Assembly: GCA_021827545.1 (NCBI GenBank) | Contig: JAKAVH010000150.1 | Span: 1-5,859, forward strand | Reading direction: 5' to 3' | Source of the DNA: Thermoplasmata archaeon | Lineage (GTDB): Archaea > Thermoplasmatota > Thermoplasmata > UBA184 | DNA length: 5,859 nt | Shown: in pieces, positions 4,880 through 5,859 of the stretch | Numbering within the stretch: position 1 is the first letter of the stretch | How the letters are laid out: each line of letters opens with the position of its first letter | The notes under the pieces: generated by a model | What the model was told of the DNA's origin: nothing | Database searches by the model: none | What the model saw: the letters and a program-made list of their open reading frames with translations, nothing else | Program-made: the position numbers and the translations under genes

Positions 4880-5859
4880 GTGGCGCACCGCGTGTCGGGC
4901 CACGGACGGGGTCGAACGGTCGGCGGCGCCGACCTCGGCCGGTGGGCCTATCGTCCCCGGGCCCTCGCAACGTTTCGGGCCGACGAGGCGCTCGCGTTCC
5001 GCTCGCGTCTCGCGTCCGCCGTGAGAGCGGGGCACGGTCTCGATGTCGCGTTCGGCATCCGCCTCGAGGGGGGCAGCGAGCCGGCCCTCTACCTCAAGAT
5101 TGCGGGGCGCGACGCTCGTCGATGGGCGGACCGGGTGTTCGTCCGCGCGTACGGGGAGGAGCGATGGCGACGGGCCGTTGCGGCCCCGACGGTCGTTCCG
5201 CCCGCGGCGTGGTGGGGCCGTCGGATCCGCCCCTGGCCCTCCGCGCTCCACTCTCCGGCGGAGGGCGCCTCGCTCATGGACCTCTTCACGCTCACGTTCA
5301 CGGCGGTGCGCCCGGGGCTCGTGCTCGAGGCGGCGTTCGCGCCCGCGCCGGTCCCCCGCCCCTCCTGGTGGGACTCCGTGCCCCCCACCGTCGGCGTTCT
5401 CACGACCGGCCGCGGTCCCCCACCTCCGGGTCGAGGGGTCGCGGGGGTCTCGCCGGCGGTCTTCCCACCGCCTCCGATCCCGAGGCCCTTGTTCTGGACC
5501 GCCGGTGTCGCCCTCTTCGAGGAACCACCGAACGACCGGCCGGATGCCCACCTCTTTGAGGTCGCGCGAGCTCTCGAGCGCGCAGCGCGCGGGACGGCCG
5601 GCGGAGGTCTTCAGTTCCGCCGGCCGCCCCACCTTGCCCCGTGGGGGCCCCCCCGCGTCGTCGTCTCCGAAGAGGAGTTGCTTTCCCTCCTGCCGGGTCC
5701 CGCCGCACCGGGCGCCGGGGCGTGTGCGGGCGATGCCCGGAGCGGCGCCACCCTCCCGGTGGGACGCACCGTGTCGGGACGGGTGGTCGGCCCGCCGATC
5801 GAGCGCGACCAGGGCCGTCACCTGGTCGTGCTGGGAGAGACGGGGATGGGAAAGAGCTC
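4880..5859 (+). CDS. P-loop ATPase of the VirB4/HerA/FtsK class, N-terminal part (cut by window end)
   Basis: An open frame with no stop runs to the window end, 326 complete codons from GTG 4880. Its last residues, HLVVLGETGMGKS (Walker A GETGMGKS at 319-326), are the typical first strand and P-loop of DUF87-type pumping ATPases, preceded by the common GRVVGPPIERDQGRHL lead-in. Before it lie about 150 residues of mixed alpha/beta sequence (LATFRADEALAFRSRL, FGIRLEGGSEPALYLKIAG), a proline-rich linker (about 155-203) with WW and PPPP, and a second small segment (FWTAGVALFE onward to about 250). No membrane segment or signal peptide is evident. This long N-terminal region resembles the layout of VirB4/TraC-like ATPases more than HerA with its HAS barrel, but that is inference. 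The start is uncertain: GTG 4892 could be leaderless from the TATA-like patch near 4867, and TTG 4814 or GTG 4820 would lengthen the protein. No ribosome binding site supports any of them. The gene is read away from drg. Confidence 0.72.
   Translation, partial: MAHRVSGHGRGRTVGGADLGRWAYRPRALATFRADEALAFRSRLASAVRAGHGLDVAFGIRLEGGSEPALYLKIAGRDARRWADRVFVRAYGEERWRRAVAAPTVVPPAAWWGRRIRPWPSALHSPAEGASLMDLFTLTFTAVRPGLVLEAAFAPAPVPRPSWWDSVPPTVGVLTTGRGPPPPGRGVAGVSPAVFPPPPIPRPLFWTAGVALFEEPPNDRPDAHLFEVARALERAARGTAGGGLQFRRPPHLAPWGPPRVVVSEEELLSLLPGPAAPGAGACAGDARSGATLPVGRTVSGRVVGPPIERDQGRHLVVLGETGMGKS

Noticed and set aside
3718..5559. 613-codon plus-strand open frame opposite drg and out of frame with the ATPase
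   Set aside because: It is a composition shadow: no motif is seen, while the minus-strand DRG and the frame ending in GETGMGKS explain the same DNA.
4865..5821. 318-codon minus-strand frame opposite the ATPase
   Set aside because: The translation is Arg/Gly-rich without recognisable motifs. The opposite strand stays open to the window edge and ends in a Walker A motif in family context.

Overview
The window is about 70% G+C by eye and carries only archaeal or eukaryote-type information genes: the acidic-tailed ribosomal stalk protein P1/L12, the box C/D RNP pair Nop5 and fibrillarin, and a DRG-family GTPase with a TGS domain. With them is a glutamine-dependent PurF that keeps its Fe-S ligands. 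This indicates a high-GC archaeon. A Euryarchaeota/Thermoplasmatota-like lineage is my best guess, but it rests on gene style only, since there is no rRNA to place it.

Layout. Bases 1-269 (+) hold the 3' part of rpl12, followed by a hairpin that may end transcription. Bases 270-597 carry no convincing gene. They contain the hairpin, a perfect 16-bp palindrome and an AT-rich patch that could be a TATA box. Bases 598-3695 (+) form a tight three-gene cluster: purF, then nop5 (3-bp gap, TTG start), then flpA (ATGA stop/start overlap). Bases 3652-4773 (-) encode a complete DRG GTPase that converges on flpA and overlaps its 3' end by 44 bp. Bases 4774-4879 are a short divergent promoter region. From about 4880 (+) to the window end runs the N-terminal part of a P-loop ATPase, cut just after its Walker A motif.

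How the genes fit together. Nop5 and fibrillarin are obligate partners in box C/D guide-RNA 2'-O-methylation, so their overlap suits co-translation of two subunits of one complex. PurF commits PRPP to purine synthesis and appears to share their transcript, which links nucleotide supply with rRNA modification; that functional link is inference. Rpl12 and DRG also act on or near the ribosome. Most of the window is therefore ordinary translation-related core genome.

The least ordinary items are the Nop5, whose normally well-conserved GAEKALFR-type segment is missing, the NKAE form of the G4 motif in the DRG protein, and the terminal ATPase. The ATPase has about 300 residues of poorly recognisable sequence with a proline-rich linker ahead of the Walker A motif, an architecture more like VirB4/TraC-type ATPases than HerA. 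I see no CRISPR array, transposon, tRNA or rRNA, and no clear new system.
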